Below, piece by piece: positions 34,440 to 43,364 of a stretch of DNA of 64,000 nucleotides (position 1 is the first letter of the stretch; each line of letters starts with the position of its first letter). Both the position numbers and the translations under genes were made by a program. This DNA comes from CAYJPA01 sp964371945 (GTDB lineage: Bacteria > Chloroflexota > Chloroflexia > Thermomicrobiales > UBA6265): positions 1-64,000 of the forward strand of contig CAYJPA010000007.1 of assembly GCA_964371945.1 (NCBI GenBank). Reading direction: 5' to 3'. The notes beneath the pieces were generated by a model. That model did no database searches and had not been told where the DNA came from. It was given only the letters and a program-made list of their open reading frames with translations.

Positions 34440-34970
34440 ATGCGTAGGTGGCCACCCTACTGGATACCTGTAAATTCCGGTCTAAAGATGGGCCACCCTG
34501 CCGGCATCAAGTAGCCCCCTATCGCCGGATGGGGGAAAGGATGTTGCGGCAGATGGAACGCAATACCGTTCAGGTCATGGTCAAACGTAGGAAGAGCCAG
34601 CGGCAGATTGCCAGTGAGTTGGAGCGCAGTCGCACCACCATCGCGCGGGTGCTGCAGGAGCCGGTCGAGCAGCCACCGATGAAGCGGCGGCGACAGTCGA
34701 AGGTCGAATCCTATCGAAGCCAGATTGAACAGGGAATCAGCGATGGGCTATCGAATGTTGTAGCTGTTCCAGCCAAGGACGAGGGGATCTCGATCCAGGA
34801 ATCTTGCGACGTGGTCATTGATATCCTCCTCATTGTGCAGAAGCACGGACAGAAGTCAATCAAACCCAATTCTTCGTTTCTTCAAACATATCAGGCGTTA
34901 CGACGAAAATCCATGGCAAAGACGAGATGTATCTGTTCAGTCTTGGCACGATTGGCCGTAGTCTAGGTAA
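34440..34970 (+). mobile_element. IS21-family insertion sequence remnant
   Basis: Near 34446-34500 the motif TGGCCACCCT/GGGCCACCCTG occurs twice, as in the multiply repeated ends of IS21 elements. From ATG 34553 the product begins MERNTVQVMVKRRKSQRQIA, then SELERSRTTIARVLQEP, the IstA N-terminal HTH. Homology stops after about 60 codons at SKVESYRSQIEQG, and the rest (to 34966) is unrelated. The integrase core and IstB are missing, and no right end was found. It sits between the two halves of the ruined sugar transporter. Confidence 0.7.
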
Positions 34971-35197
34971 TTCTGAGTAGAGTTAGGACAATCATGGCCT
35001 TGAAGCGGGGGTGCTCACTTCGCGTTCTCGGCGACGGCACTGAGCAAAGGTAGTAATCTCCAAGTGGAATCACGAGAACTCTATCTTCCTAATAGAATCC
35101 CATTACTGTCGTTTGCCGCCACCGGATCGAACATGCCTCAAACGCAATTCGCCCTCCGGAATGCGAGCGTTATCCGACTCCGCGGAAGGAGGAAACA

Positions 35198-35512
35198 GTG
35201 GCTGAGTTGGAGATCGATACTTCCAGGCGTCTTTGTCGCCTCTGTGGGATGAGTGCTGCATTCATCGTGGCTGTCGGCGTCGTCGCCTTTTTCTACAACT
35301 GGAACGAGTACCTCTTTGCACAGCTCATGATCTCGGAGAGGAATCTCTATCCAGCGGCCGTGGGACTAGGGCAGATGAAAACCATGCTCGATACGCCGAT
35401 CGAGCAACAACTCGCCGCCGGCATGATCTTCGCGATCCCGCCGGTGATCTTTTACATCGTGATGCAACGCTACATCGTGGCTGGAATTACCGCCGGCGCG
35501 GTCAAGGGTTAG
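35198..35512 (+). pseudogene. Internally deleted MalG-type sugar ABC permease
   Basis: GTG 35198 is preceded by GAAGGAGGAAAC, and the first ~10 residues look like a normal permease N-terminus. It then jumps directly to the last ~90 residues: AAFIVAVGVVAFFYNWNEYL, PAAVGLGQMKTMLDTPIEQQ, and IVMQRYIVAGITAGAVKG. These are the final helices of a MalG/UgpE-type permease. About 180 internal residues, including the EAA loop, are missing, so it cannot form a working channel. The strong ribosome site means a 104-residue protein may still be made. Confidence 0.75.
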
Positions 35513-35541
35513 TTCGTCTCAGTCAGGGAAGTGGAGTTTTT

Positions 35542-36525
35542 ATGCGACCAAAAGTTCTGATCGTTTACGCCGGCCACAAAGAAGTCAATGTCGAGCGCGA
35601 ACTGCTCGAAGCGATTGGCGCTGAAGTGATCGCCGCTGTCCGCCCCGACAGCGACGAAGCACTGGCCAATTTCGCCGATTGCGACGCTTTGATGGTCACC
35701 ATGCAGCCGGTAACGGCCGAGCTCATGGAGCGCATGCCGAAGTGCAAAATCATCTGCCGGATCGGAACCGGACTTGACGCGATCGACATCCCGGCCGCAA
35801 CCGAGCGCGGAATCTGGGTGACCAGCGTTCCCGATTACTCGATTGATGAGGTCTCGACCCATGCAATGGCATTCGTGCTGGCGCTGGCTCGTAATCTCTT
35901 CCGGCACCGCGCGCTGTCGCAAACAGGGTCGTGGCGATATCAAACCGAACGGCCGATCCGCCGCCTGGCGGGCCAGACGCTCGGCATTCTCGGGATCGGT
36001 CGCATCGGAGGCGCATCTGCCCGCAAGGCGCAGGGGCTCGGCTTCAATGTGATCGCGCACGATCCATACGTGTCCGACGCCAGGTTCGAGGAGCTCGGCG
36101 TGAGGCGAGTCGATTTCGACACGTTGATGGGCGAGTCGGACTTCATCACGCTCCATGTGCCATTGACCGGCGAAACCCGGAAGATCATCAATGCCCGCGC
36201 GCTCTCACTAATGAAACCGACGGCATTTCTGGTCAATACCGCACGCGGCGAAGTGGTCGACATCGATGCGCTGGTCGACGCAGTACGCGCGGGCACGATC
36301 GAGGGCGCCGGAATCGATGTGTTGCCCATCGAGCCGCCACCGCCCGATCACCCGATCCTGCACGAAGAGTCGATCCTGGTAACTCCACACATTGGCTGGG
36401 CATCGACCGAATCAGGTTTCGATGTCCGGCAGCGGGGCGCTCAGGACGTGGCCAGTGTTCTCCAGGGCAGGCGGCCCAAGTACGCCGCGAATGAGGTTGT
36501 CCCCGCTGCGACCAGTGCACTTTAG
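35542..36525 (+). CDS. D-isomer-specific 2-hydroxyacid dehydrogenase
   Basis: 327 residues from ATG 35542 (GGAG upstream). NAD-binding GIGRIG at 151-156 with an acidic residue later in AHDPYV, and the catalytic set R235 (NTARGE), E264 and H283 (TPHIGWAS) are all present. This matches the phosphoglycerate/hydroxypyruvate dehydrogenase family, which reversibly reduces 2-oxoacids. It follows the permease remnant by 29 bases and precedes the M24 peptidase by 11 bases. The substrate is probably an intermediate of the pathway that ends in the 2-oxoacid dehydrogenase complex. Confidence 0.9.
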   Translation: MRPKVLIVYAGHKEVNVERELLEAIGAEVIAAVRPDSDEALANFADCDALMVTMQPVTAELMERMPKCKIICRIGTGLDAIDIPAATERGIWVTSVPDYSIDEVSTHAMAFVLALARNLFRHRALSQTGSWRYQTERPIRRLAGQTLGILGIGRIGGASARKAQGLGFNVIAHDPYVSDARFEELGVRRVDFDTLMGESDFITLHVPLTGETRKIINARALSLMKPTAFLVNTARGEVVDIDALVDAVRAGTIEGAGIDVLPIEPPPPDHPILHEESILVTPHIGWASTESGFDVRQRGAQDVASVLQGRRPKYAANEVVPAATSAL

Positions 36526-36536
36526 GAGCAGTAACG

Positions 36537-37694
36537 GTGCCTGAAGAGGTTGAACGAATTCAAATTGAGTTGACGACGGCAGGCTGCGCCATCGCTGTCT
36601 TATCGTCTATCGCAAATGTCACGTACGCGACCGGAATGGAAGTCCCGATCCCGCTTGGGGCCGGATTCGAGATGACCTACGCCCCATGGCTGGCAGTCGT
36701 GCCGGCCGCCGAAGGCGGATCCGGGCTAGTCGCGCCGAAGGGCGCCGGCGGTTCGGCCACCAAGAACGGATATGAGCTCTTCGGATTCGATGGCTTCGAT
36801 AGTTTCAACCCTACTGACCCCGGCGGCAGCTACCTGACACAACTCCTCGCGGCAATCACGCAAGCAGGTGGCATTGGATCAGGGCACGGAACGATCGGCA
36901 TCGAACTTCGATCGCTGCCAACCGTCGCGGCGCGTGCAATCGAGCAGGCACTGCCTCAATGGAAGGTGATCGACATCGAACCCGCCATGCAGCAGGCGAG
37001 ATCGATCAAAACCAACCGCGAAATCGCGCTCCTGCGGCGGGCTTCCGCGGTCGCGGACGTGGCGCACAACACGCTCGCCGAACTGTGTCGCGAGGCCGGC
37101 CGCACTGAATTCGAGATGTTCGCGGAGATCAGCAAGCGGACCTTCTCCGCGGCCGGGCGCGATATCCCGCTTACCGGCGAGCTCGTCACCGGTCCCCGTA
37201 CCGCGGTCGTCAATTATCCGGACGGCCCGCGTGAGCGAACGACCGAGCCGGGCGATGCGGCATTGATGGATTTGAGCGGTCGAGTCGACGGCTTTTGGTT
37301 CGATTGCACCAATACCCACGTCATCGGCGGCGTCAAACCGACCGCCGAGCAGATTCGATACGCCAAGGCGAGTCAAGGCGCCTGCGAAGCCGGCATGGCG
37401 GCCCTGAAGCCGGGCGCCCGCGCGTGCGACGCGGCCGCCGCCGCGGCTGCCGCCTTCGCGAGATTCGGTTTGCCCATCGCGCACTATACGGGCCACCAGA
37501 TTGGCGTCACGGTCAACGAATTGCCGCGCCTGGTGCCGTACGATGAGACTCGAATTCAGGCCGGCATGGTCTTTTCGGTCGAGCCGGGCGCCTACCAGGG
37601 ACCCGGCGGCACCTTCGGCTCGCGCTCGGAGAAGATGGTACTCGTCACGGACAGCGGTCCGGAAATCCTTTCAACCTTCTCCTGGGGGATCTAG
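36537..37694 (+). CDS. M24-family metallopeptidase (Xaa-Pro peptidase-like)
   Basis: 385 residues, GTG start with AGGAG upstream. The C-terminal pita-bread domain carries the metal ligands: Asp in LMDLSGRVDGFWFDCTNTH, His in AHYTGHQIG, Glu in VEPGAY, and Glu in SEKMVLVT. The N-terminal ~150 residues form a creatinase-like domain. M24 members include Xaa-Pro dipeptidases, creatinase and other amidinohydrolases, and an operon with dehydrogenases suggests a catabolic hydrolase rather than a housekeeping peptidase. The stop abuts the next start directly. Confidence 0.85.
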   Translation: MPEEVERIQIELTTAGCAIAVLSSIANVTYATGMEVPIPLGAGFEMTYAPWLAVVPAAEGGSGLVAPKGAGGSATKNGYELFGFDGFDSFNPTDPGGSYLTQLLAAITQAGGIGSGHGTIGIELRSLPTVAARAIEQALPQWKVIDIEPAMQQARSIKTNREIALLRRASAVADVAHNTLAELCREAGRTEFEMFAEISKRTFSAAGRDIPLTGELVTGPRTAVVNYPDGPRERTTEPGDAALMDLSGRVDGFWFDCTNTHVIGGVKPTAEQIRYAKASQGACEAGMAALKPGARACDAAAAAAAAFARFGLPIAHYTGHQIGVTVNELPRLVPYDETRIQAGMVFSVEPGAYQGPGGTFGSRSEKMVLVTDSGPEILSTFSWGI

Positions 37695-38687
37695 ATGCAG
37701 GCAACGCTTACCGATTCATCAACGCTGAGCAAAGACGACTTGCTCAAACTTTACCGGGAGATGTTGAACATCCGCCGGACCGAAGAGCAGCTTGCCCGCT
37801 CCTATCAGGGCGGCAGCATTCCGGGCGCATGCCACACCTACATCGGACAGGAAGCCGTCGCGGTCGGCGTCTGCGCTCACCTGACGCACGATGACGTCGT
37901 GTTCAGCACGCATCGCGGTCACGGTCACGCGCTAGCGAAGGGCGTGCCGCCGCGAGAGGTCATGGCAGAGCTTTTCGGGCGCGCGACCGGCTGCTCCCGC
38001 GGGCGCGGCGGCAGCATGCACCTCTTCTCGCCCGAGGTCGGACTGATGGGCACGACCGGCATCGTCGGCCCAAACATCCTCCAGGCGACGGGAGCTGGCT
38101 ACAGCAAGAAATTACTTGAGACCGATCATGTCAGCGTCGGCTTTTTCGGCGACGGCGCGATGAACAACGGCGCGTTCCATGAAGGTCTCAACATGGCGGC
38201 GATCTGGGATCTGCCCGTGATTTACGTCTGCGAGAACAACATGTACGCCACCGAGGTGCCGTTTTCCTACGCGACCCGCAACGGCGAGGTCGCCGAACGC
38301 GCCCAAACCTATGGTATGCCTGGCATCCAGGTCGACGGCAACGACGTGCTCTCGATGTATGAAGCGGCGGCCGCGGCCGTCGCTCGCGCGCGCGCCGGCC
38401 AGGGACCGACCCTGCTCGAAGCCCGCACCTATCGCACCCGCCCGCACGCCGAGGGCATGCGCGACGCCGGTTATCGCACGCAGGACGAAATTGACGACTG
38501 GAAAGCGCGCGACCCGATCACGACGTTACGCAAGGGCGTGGTCGATCGGGGCATCGCGACTGAAACCGAATTCGACGAGATCGACGCCGTCATCAAGGCA
38601 GTTGTGGCTGATGCGCTCGATTTCGCGACCAACAGCCCGTACCCGGACCCATCAACCGCGACCGCTTTCATCTATAGCAGCCGTTAG
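37695..38687 (+). CDS. 2-oxoacid (pyruvate/acetoin) dehydrogenase E1 alpha subunit
   Basis: 330 residues. The TPP-binding motif runs from GDG at 152-154 to NN at 181-182 (FFGDGAMNNGAFHEG). The phosphorylation-loop region STHRGHGHALAKG and RGRGGSMHLF are conserved. It starts immediately after the M24 stop and is followed 8 bases later by E1 beta. With E1 beta and E2 it decarboxylates a 2-oxoacid (pyruvate, branched-chain or acetoin) and passes the acyl group to lipoate. Which substrate is not clear from sequence. Confidence 0.9.
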   Translation: MQATLTDSSTLSKDDLLKLYREMLNIRRTEEQLARSYQGGSIPGACHTYIGQEAVAVGVCAHLTHDDVVFSTHRGHGHALAKGVPPREVMAELFGRATGCSRGRGGSMHLFSPEVGLMGTTGIVGPNILQATGAGYSKKLLETDHVSVGFFGDGAMNNGAFHEGLNMAAIWDLPVIYVCENNMYATEVPFSYATRNGEVAERAQTYGMPGIQVDGNDVLSMYEAAAAAVARARAGQGPTLLEARTYRTRPHAEGMRDAGYRTQDEIDDWKARDPITTLRKGVVDRGIATETEFDEIDAVIKAVVADALDFATNSPYPDPSTATAFIYSSR

Positions 38688-38695
38688 GAGAAGAA

Positions 38696-39679
38696 ATGCG
38701 AGAGCTCACGTACACAGCGGCCGCACGAGAGGCGCTGGCGGAAGAGATGGCGCGCGATTCCACGATCTTCGTGGTCGGCGAGGGCATCGGCGAGCGGGGC
38801 GGCAACTTCAACACCACGCTCGGTTTGTATGAGCTTTACGGCCCGGAACGGCTGCGCGATACCCCGATCGTCGAGCGCGGATTCGTCGGCATGTGCACCG
38901 GCGCCGCGATGACCGGAACCCGTCCGGTGGTCGATTTCATGTTCTTCGATTTCATCCTCGATGCCTTCGGCGAGATGATCAATCAAACCGCCAAGATCCA
39001 GTATATGAGCAGCGGCCGCCTCCAAATGCCGATCGTTCTTCGCGGCGCGATCGGAATCGGCGGCTCGGCCGCAACGCACCACTCCGGCAACTACTACCCC
39101 TTTTTCGCGCACATTCCCGGCTGGCGCGTGGTCGTTCCCACGACTCCTCGCGACGCCAAGGGTTTCATGAAGAACGCGCTGCGCGGCGACGATCCGGTGC
39201 TCTTTTTGGAGCACAAGCTGCTCCTCAATTCGAAAGGGCCTGTGCCTGAGGTCGAGGAGGATGAGGTCATTCCGTTTGGAGTGGCCGAAGTCCGGCGAAC
39301 TGGCTCTGACGCGACCATCGTCGCGATCGGACTGATGGTCAGCAAATCGCTCGAGGCCGCGGACGCGCTGGCGAAAGACGGCATTTCGATCGAGGTGATC
39401 GATCCACGCTCGATCGCGCCGCTGGATATCGACACGATCTTGGCTTCGGTTCATAAAACAGGTCGGCTGCTCGTCGTCGACGAGGACTTTCAACCCGTCG
39501 GCATGGGCGCCGAGATTTCGGCGCAGGTCACCGAGCACGGTTTCGACGATCTCGACGCGCCAATTCGCCGCCTCAACGGCCTCCACACTCCGGTCCCGTA
39601 CAGCCCGCCGCTCGAAGCGGCGGTCGTGCCGAACACGCGGAAGATCGTGCAGGCGGTCAGGGATTTGTTGGCGGAGTAA
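38696..39679 (+). CDS. 2-oxoacid dehydrogenase E1 beta subunit
   Basis: 327 residues with the N-terminal pyrimidine-binding transketolase domain (VVGEGIGERGGNFNTT, RVVVPTTPRDAKGFM) and C-terminal transketolase domain (VEVIDPRSIAPLDIDTI). Length and order match the beta subunit of the alpha2beta2 E1. AGGAGAAG precedes the ATG. A short GC-rich gap (39680-39777) separates it from E2. Confidence 0.9.
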   Translation: MRELTYTAAAREALAEEMARDSTIFVVGEGIGERGGNFNTTLGLYELYGPERLRDTPIVERGFVGMCTGAAMTGTRPVVDFMFFDFILDAFGEMINQTAKIQYMSSGRLQMPIVLRGAIGIGGSAATHHSGNYYPFFAHIPGWRVVVPTTPRDAKGFMKNALRGDDPVLFLEHKLLLNSKGPVPEVEEDEVIPFGVAEVRRTGSDATIVAIGLMVSKSLEAADALAKDGISIEVIDPRSIAPLDIDTILASVHKTGRLLVVDEDFQPVGMGAEISAQVTEHGFDDLDAPIRRLNGLHTPVPYSPPLEAAVVPNTRKIVQAVRDLLAE

Positions 39680-39777
39680 TCGGAGAGAACGGCCCCCGCC
39701 TTCTCCCCCAACGTTGGGGGAGGGCGTGCAACGAGCGTCAGGTTTCTTGCTGAGTTCGATTCTTGGAGGATAGGCGG

Positions 39778-41115
39778 TTGGCGAGCGAAGTTGTGATGCC
39801 GCGACTCGGGTGGACCATGGAAGTCGGCCGGATCGTGGAGTGGCTTAAGCAGGACGGCGAGCAGGTTGAGGCCGGCGATTTGATCCTGGCGATCGAAAGC
39901 GATAAGGCCGTCTCCGAGATCGAGGCGCTGGACAGCGGTATCCTCCGCATTCCGCCCGATCCGCAAATCGGAGTCGAGTTGCCGGTTGGCGCTCCGCTCG
40001 GATTCATCGTGCAATCCGGCGAAGATGACCCGTTTGCCAGCGCCGCGCCGGTCGCCGTCGCGAAAACTCCGATGCAACAGGTTTCCAATATCTTGCCGGC
40101 CGGACGATTGGCGCCAGCGCTCCAAAGCAACGGCCATACGTCGAGTCAAGCGATCAGTCCTCGCGCTCGCCGAATTGCGACTGAGCTTGGCGTCGATTGG
40201 ACCGTCCTCGTTGGATCAGGCAGTAGCGGCCGCATTCGCGAAGCGGATGTGCGGGCCGCCGCTCTCGCGAGACCTGCCCAATCGCAAACCCGAGCGACAC
40301 CCACTGTTCGCCGTCTGGCCGAAGAGTCAGGAATCGATCTTACATCGGTGCCACCTGGTCGACCCGGCGGTCGCATCACGCGTTCGGATGTGCTTGCCGC
40401 GACTCGCTCCGGCAGCGGTTCAGTTGGCGATCCGATCAGCCAGATTCGCCGCGTCATCATTCAGCGAATGACCGAGTCTGCCCGAATCGTTGCTCCGGTA
40501 ACGCTAACGACGGACGCGGACGCGACGGAGTTGGTTCGCATCAGGGCACTTCTAAAGAAAGAGGCCGTTGACGGCGAACGGATTCCGTCGTTCAACGACC
40601 TGATCGCCCGGCTGGTCGCGCTTTCGCTGATCGACTATCCGGAGCTCAATGCGACCCTGACCAACGACACGATCGTCCAGCATCAGGCCGTGCACATGGG
40701 AATCGCGGTCGATACCGATCGCGGGTTGATGGTGCCGGTCGTGCGCGATGCCGATCGCAAGTCAGTCCATCAGATCGCGGAGAATTCAGCCGAACTCATC
40801 GCGCGGACCCGCGCGGGAGCTGTTTCAACCGCCGATTTGCAGGGCAGCACCTTCACCATCAGCAATCTCGGTATGTTCGACATCGACGCCTTCACGCCGA
40901 TCATCAACCTACCTGAATGCGCCATTCTCGGTCTCGGACGAATCCAGGCGCGGCCGGTGGTTATCGGCGAAAATAACGATGAGATTGCGCTGCGGAAGAT
41001 GATGGCGCTGAGCCTGACCTTCGATCACCGCGTGGTCGACGGAGCGCCGGCCGCTCGTTTCCTGCAGGCGGTCAAGCGCAAGATCGAGCGTCCATATACC
41101 TGGTTGATGCGATAG
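39778..41115 (+). CDS. 2-oxoacid dehydrogenase E2 with two peripheral subunit-binding domains
   Basis: 445 residues from TTG 39778, supported by TTGGAGGA just upstream. One lipoyl domain with K43 in AIESDKAV, then two E3-binding domains in tandem: residues 127-160 (SPRARRIATELG) and 174-207 (TPTVRRLAEESG). The catalytic acyltransferase domain follows, with H417 in TFDHRVVDG. It transfers the acyl group to CoA and forms the complex core. Most bacterial E2 proteins have a single binding domain. E3 (dihydrolipoamide dehydrogenase) is not in the window and must be shared. Confidence 0.9.
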   Translation: MASEVVMPRLGWTMEVGRIVEWLKQDGEQVEAGDLILAIESDKAVSEIEALDSGILRIPPDPQIGVELPVGAPLGFIVQSGEDDPFASAAPVAVAKTPMQQVSNILPAGRLAPALQSNGHTSSQAISPRARRIATELGVDWTVLVGSGSSGRIREADVRAAALARPAQSQTRATPTVRRLAEESGIDLTSVPPGRPGGRITRSDVLAATRSGSGSVGDPISQIRRVIIQRMTESARIVAPVTLTTDADATELVRIRALLKKEAVDGERIPSFNDLIARLVALSLIDYPELNATLTNDTIVQHQAVHMGIAVDTDRGLMVPVVRDADRKSVHQIAENSAELIARTRAGAVSTADLQGSTFTISNLGMFDIDAFTPIINLPECAILGLGRIQARPVVIGENNDEIALRKMMALSLTFDHRVVDGAPAARFLQAVKRKIERPYTWLMR

Positions 41116-41147
41116 TCGCGGCAGACGCCGCGTAGAGAGCTCATCAC

Positions 41148-41939
41148 GTGATAGTCAACAAATCGAAGGCGAAAATGCTTGCCGGTGAAGCCGCGTTCGG
41201 GTTCGAGGTTGGGATGGGCTCTCCGCTCATCGCGGAGGCGCTGGCCGGGACCGGTATCGACTACATCCAAATCGACAACCAGCACGGAGACTGGGGACCG
41301 GACAGCACGATCGCCGCACTGATGGCCATCGAGAGTGGAGGCGCCACACCCATGGCTCGCGTCGCCCGCAACGACTACACCATGATCGGCCGCTTGCTCG
41401 ACGAGGGTTGCATGGGCATCGTCGTACCGATGGTGCACACCGTGGAAGATGCCAAAGCAGCGGCGGACGCCGTCCGCTTTCCACCAATCGGTCAGCGTTC
41501 GTGCGGCTGGGGTCGGGTTGCCCGCAACGACGACACGTACTGGGATTGGATTGATGAGCAGGTGCTGCTGATGGTCCAGATTGAAAGCATCACCGCGGTC
41601 GAAAATGCGGAGGCAATTCTCTCAACTCCTGGTGTCGATGGCTGCTGGATTGGTCCTGCCGACCTCGCCTGGTCGATGGGTATCCACCCCAAGAACTCCG
41701 GCTCCGACGATCGCCATGCCCAGGCGGTTGCCCGCGCGCTGCAAGCTTGCAAGAACACCGGCAAAATCCCCGGCATCGCCTGTGGATCGCCCGAAGAAGC
41801 GGCCCGCCGTGCAACCGAAGGATTCCAGTTCCTCAACGCCGGCGGCGACCACACCTTGATCATGACTGCCGCGCGCGCCGGCGTGAAAACCGTCGGCCTT
41901 TTGGACGCTGGCGCGAAAGCCTCCGGAACGACCTATTAG
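41148..41939 (+). CDS. HpcH/HpaI-type class II aldolase
   Basis: 263 residues, GTG start. The conserved IQIDNQHGDWG (metal/substrate), VPMVHTVEDAKAA, MVQIESITAVENAEAIL and GCWIGPADLAWSMG motifs place it in the 4-hydroxy-2-oxoheptanedioate/2-dehydro-3-deoxyglucarate aldolase family, which retro-aldols 4-hydroxy-2-oxoacids to pyruvate plus an aldehyde. Following the 2-oxoacid dehydrogenase genes, it could supply pyruvate to that complex. It ends the co-directional run that begins at 32340. Confidence 0.88.
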   Translation: MIVNKSKAKMLAGEAAFGFEVGMGSPLIAEALAGTGIDYIQIDNQHGDWGPDSTIAALMAIESGGATPMARVARNDYTMIGRLLDEGCMGIVVPMVHTVEDAKAAADAVRFPPIGQRSCGWGRVARNDDTYWDWIDEQVLLMVQIESITAVENAEAILSTPGVDGCWIGPADLAWSMGIHPKNSGSDDRHAQAVARALQACKNTGKIPGIACGSPEEAARRATEGFQFLNAGGDHTLIMTAARAGVKTVGLLDAGAKASGTTY

Positions 41940-41970
41940 GATTGGGAAACGAGCCCAAACAACCTGTGGC

Positions 41971-41990
41971 GGCGGGTCCGCGTGCCCGCC
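41971..41990. terminator. Hairpin after the aldolase gene
   Basis: GGCGGGTCCGCGTGCCCGCC folds with a six-to-seven base-pair stem 31 bases after the stop. An outer CTGTGG/CCACACAG pair (41964 and beyond) extends it. No T-run, so termination is only possible. The rest of 41940-42209 holds no gene. Confidence 0.4.
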
Positions 41991-42054
41991 AGTTCATCAA
42001 CCACACAGGTACGAATTGATAGCCAATTCACATTACTGCGTCGATCTTTAGCAC

Positions 42055-42082
42055 GAGGCGGACACATAGGTCCGCCTCTACG
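42055..42082. repeat. Dispersed palindromic repeat copy (GGACACATAGGTCC type)
   Basis: GAGGCGGACACATAGGTCCG followed by CCTCTACG; the arms GAGGCGGAC and GTCCGCCTC are perfectly complementary around ACATAG. Same core as 10267-10292. Lies between convergent genes. Confidence 0.7.
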
Positions 42083-42209
42083 GAGATGGGGTAGCTCCAA
42101 TCGACGGTGCCTGAACGACAGCAGCGCGATTTCGCAATCGGCGAAACTGTCGTCCGGGCCGAGCGCGGCGGTGGGCAGGGCATCGCTGACTTGGGCAGAG
42201 CTGGAGTCC

Positions 42210-43364
42210 TCACTCCCGCTCGTTCTTTTCGACAAATGAATAGTCAATCGACCCCGATGGGCCGCGCGTCAGGTTGAGACACACACCCGACATGTTGAAC
42301 GAGAGCGATGCAGCGCCAGTTCGTTCGAATGCCTCGATCACGCGAATCACTCCGTCAGGGTCCCAGTCTCCACCCAACCGCCTGATCTCACTCTCGTCTA
42401 GCGCCGGTTCGATAACTGAATTGGGTCCGATACTCGCCAGATGGGCGAAAATCGTTTCTCGAGCCACTTGAAGCGAGACCGCTTCGAACCCGACTTTGTC
42501 GCCGGGCCGAAGTTGAGCGAACCGGTCGAGATCGGCGCCGATCACCGTCGCGATCTTGACGTACCCACCGACTGTTTGCCGGCCAGCCAGCAGCACGATC
42601 GGTTTCCCGTCGCCCGGCACCTGGATCGCACCGTGTGCGATTCCCTCGGAGATGAGATCGGCGCCGTGGAGGTGCGCGATCGATGGGCCGTCGAGCCGAA
42701 CACCCTGCCGGTTCGATTTCGAGGAGACCGAGAACTCCGAATTCAGGAATGTCGCGATGCCTGCATCGGTGAAGCGATCCGCTTGCGGTCCAAGAACGAC
42801 CCGGGCAACGTGGCTCGTCGAGAGCTCGGGTGGATCGACCAAGAGACGTCGACACAGGATCGCATCTCGCGAAATCCCAGCTCGGCCAATCGGTAGTTCA
42901 TCTCCCGCCTTGAGCGGGCGTCCCTGCCAGCCGCCGAACCCACCGATCAGATCCGTGCTCCGGCTCCCCATCACCGGCTCGACGTCGATCCCTCCGGCGA
43001 CGCAGAGATAGGCCCGCGCCCCGAGTCCGGCAGCACCGGGATCAAAGCTGAACACGTCGCCCGCGCGAAAGTGGATCGGTTGCCAAAGCGGAAGAGGTTC
43101 CACGTTCCTTCGTGCGCCGAGGTCGCCACCTGTCACCGCGATCACAACGTCGCTCGTGAAGCTCAGCTTCGGTCCGATCAGGGTGATCTCGAGCGCCGCC
43201 GCCCCTGGATCGTTGCCGAGCAACCGGTTCCCAAGAATCAGCGCCCCTCGATCGAGCACGCCGCCCGGCGCGACGCCGTAGCGGGCCTGACCTGTACGCC
43301 CGAGATCCTGCACGGTCGTCATCATTCCCGGCTGGATCACTTTGAGGAAGACGGACTCACCCAT
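42210..43364 (-). CDS. pxpC: 5-oxoprolinase subunit C (KipA/biotin-dependent carboxyltransferase family)
   Basis: 384 residues from ATG 43364; the start overlaps the pxpB stop by 8 bases. VIQPGMMTTVQDLGRTGQAR at the N-terminus and the ALEITLIGPKL and GGYVKIATVIGADLDRF regions are those of PxpC/KipA. With PxpA and PxpB it makes the ATP-dependent prokaryotic 5-oxoprolinase, which opens 5-oxoproline (pyroglutamate) to glutamate. Gene order gamma-glutamyltransferase-pxpA-pxpB-pxpC on one strand supports this. Cytoplasmic. Confidence 0.9.
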   Translation of the reverse strand: MGESVFLKVIQPGMMTTVQDLGRTGQARYGVAPGGVLDRGALILGNRLLGNDPGAAALEITLIGPKLSFTSDVVIAVTGGDLGARRNVEPLPLWQPIHFRAGDVFSFDPGAAGLGARAYLCVAGGIDVEPVMGSRSTDLIGGFGGWQGRPLKAGDELPIGRAGISRDAILCRRLLVDPPELSTSHVARVVLGPQADRFTDAGIATFLNSEFSVSSKSNRQGVRLDGPSIAHLHGADLISEGIAHGAIQVPGDGKPIVLLAGRQTVGGYVKIATVIGADLDRFAQLRPGDKVGFEAVSLQVARETIFAHLASIGPNSVIEPALDESEIRRLGGDWDPDGVIRVIEAFERTGAASLSFNMSGVCLNLTRGPSGSIDYSFVEKNERE

